13,533 bases of DNA, taken from positions 7,169-20,701 of the forward strand of contig DXZV01000016.1 of the NCBI GenBank assembly GCA_019419485.1, in the 5' to 3' direction. The stretch is from Collinsella sp. Lineage in GTDB: Bacteria; Actinomycetota; Coriobacteriia; Coriobacteriales; Coriobacteriaceae. Positions 12,376-13,533 of the stretch are shown one piece after another. Both the position numbers and the translations under genes were made by a program. The notes under the pieces were generated by a model. That model saw only the letters and a list, made by a program, of their open reading frames with translations. It had not been told where the DNA came from and did no database searches. Position 1 is the first letter of the stretch. The number at the start of each line of letters is the position of its first letter.

Positions 12376-13533
12376 ATGACCGATAGCATGCAGCAGATGG
12401 CGCTCGACACGCTCGGCGCCTATTTTGGCTACACCTCGTTTCGCCCGGGACAGGACCGCATGGTCGATGCAATCCTTGCCGGTCGCGATGCGTTGGGTGT
12501 TATGCCCACGGGCGCCGGCAAGTCCATTTGCTACCAGGTGCCCGCGCTCATGCTGCCCGGCATCACCTTTGTGGTGAGTCCGCTGCTGTCGCTTATGGAG
12601 GACCAGACCCGTGCGTTGCTCGCGGCGGGTGCGCGACCCAGCTATCTCAACTCCAGCCTTACCCCGGCCCAGCAAAACACCGTGCTCAAGCGGGCGCGCG
12701 AGGGCCGCTATCAGCTTATGTACGTGGCGCCCGAGCGCTTGCTTGAGCCGCGTTTTTTGGCCTTTGCGCAGGAAGCTGCGGCCGAAGGCGGCATCGGCGT
12801 GCCGCTCGTGGCCATTGACGAGGCCCACTGCGTGAGCCAATGGGGCCAGGATTTCCGCCCCGCCTACCTGCAGATTCGCGAGTTCATCGATTCCCTGCCG
12901 CAGCGCCCTATCGTGGCAGCCTTTACCGCTACGGCGACCGAGCGTGTGCGCGCGGACATTCAGCAGATGCTCGGCCTGCAAAACCCCGCGACGGTGGTGA
13001 CGGGCTTCGATCGCAAGAACCTCTACTTTGGTTGCGAGGAGATGGGCGACAAGGCCAAGACCGCCTGGGTGCGCGACTATGTGATTGCGCATTCGGGCGA
13101 GAGCGGCATCGTGTATTGCTCGACCCGCAAGACGGTCGATGCGCTGGCAGGCGAGCTTGCCGAGGCGCTGGGCCCCAGCGGCATTCGCGTGGGTCGCTAC
13201 CATGCCGGGATGGGCAACGACGCCCGCCGCCAGAGCCAGCGTGCCTTTATCGACGACGACATTCAGGTGATGGTTGCCACCAACGCCTTTGGCATGGGCA
13301 TCGACAAGCCCAACGTGCGCTACGTGATCCACAACAACGTGCCCGAGAGCATCGAGGCATACTACCAAGAGGCGGGCCGCGCCGGCCGTGATGGCGACCC
13401 GGCAAGCTGCCACTTGCTGTGGAACGGTAACGATTTTCGCATGCGCCGCTTTTTAATCGACCGCGGCGATGCCGCCGATGAGGCACTCGACGACGAGCAG
13501 CGCGCGTGGGCGCTCCAGAACCGCTACCGTCTG
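12376..13533 (+). CDS. recQ: RecQ-type ATP-dependent DNA helicase (3' end beyond window)
   Basis: An open frame of 386 codons runs from ATG 12376 to the window edge without a stop. It encodes the helicase core of a RecQ protein, a 3'-5' DNA unwinding enzyme of recombination and repair. Motifs in order: FRPGQ (residues 22-26, motif 0), MPTGAGKS (43-50, Walker A with K49), DEAH (148-151, Walker B), QWGQDFRP (155-162, the aromatic-rich loop that distinguishes RecQ), FTATAT (183-188, motif III), YCSTRKTVD (motif IV region), ATNAFGMGIDKPNVR (motif V) and QEAGRAGRDG (331-340, motif VI). The zinc-binding/winged-helix and HRDC parts would lie outside the window, so it cannot be told whether the protein is full-length RecQ or a shorter relative. 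The ribosome binding site is weak (AGGAAA at 12368-12373). Confidence 0.9.
   Translation, partial: MTDSMQQMALDTLGAYFGYTSFRPGQDRMVDAILAGRDALGVMPTGAGKSICYQVPALMLPGITFVVSPLLSLMEDQTRALLAAGARPSYLNSSLTPAQQNTVLKRAREGRYQLMYVAPERLLEPRFLAFAQEAAAEGGIGVPLVAIDEAHCVSQWGQDFRPAYLQIREFIDSLPQRPIVAAFTATATERVRADIQQMLGLQNPATVVTGFDRKNLYFGCEEMGDKAKTAWVRDYVIAHSGESGIVYCSTRKTVDALAGELAEALGPSGIRVGRYHAGMGNDARRQSQRAFIDDDIQVMVATNAFGMGIDKPNVRYVIHNNVPESIEAYYQEAGRAGRDGDPASCHLLWNGNDFRMRRFLIDRGDAADEALDDEQRAWALQNRYRL

Overview
The window looks like a chromosomal segment from a gut Coriobacteriia bacterium, most likely Collinsella or a close relative. The evidence is high-GC coding sequence with strong C/G third positions, mannose-family PTS genes paired with fructosamine-deglycase-type SIS proteins, GntR/UTRA regulators, and many intergenic palindromes. 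The assignment rests on overall character and recalled family knowledge, not on a search.

Layout: (1) 1-1135 holds a threonine-aldolase-type PLP enzyme. Its first ~260 coding bases and its upstream region are AT-rich and unlike the rest of the window. (2) 1213-1794 is a GNAT acetyltransferase, convergent with a minus-strand GntR/UTRA regulator (1919-2641). A nested 40-bp inverted repeat lies between them. (3) Divergent from that regulator is a SIS-domain protein of the FrlB/FraB deglycase type (2847-3839). The shared intergenic region carries an 18-bp direct repeat placed like an operator. (4) 4071-5153 is an EamA-type transporter that probably starts at TTG. (5) 5337-9119 is an operon: mannose-family PTS EIIAB fusion, EIIC, EIID and a second FrlB-type deglycase, closed by a good terminator. 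(6) 9280-9909 is a HAD phosphatase/phosphomutase bracketed by inverted copies of a ~35-bp palindromic repeat. (7) 10116-11123 is a YitT-family membrane protein. (8) 11343-12062 is a second GntR/UTRA regulator. (9) 12063-12375 is a gene-free, hairpin-rich stretch. (10) 12376 to the window end is the N-terminal part of a RecQ helicase.

Proposed joint function (inference): the PTS imports and phosphorylates an Amadori compound (fructosyl- or glucosyl-amino acid). The SIS deglycases split the phosphorylated adduct into hexose 6-phosphate and free amine or amino acid. No separate kinase gene is seen or needed. The EamA carrier could move the released amino acid. An AGACGTTATATAC-like element occurs before the transporter, before the PTS operon and before the second GntR gene, which suggests one small regulon. 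The first GntR gene and its divergent deglycase appear to form a separately controlled unit.

The intergenic regions are rich in REP-like palindromes. Several share a GGGACAGG/CCTGTCCC loop core but have unrelated stems, and one three-copy subfamily shows compensatory stem changes.
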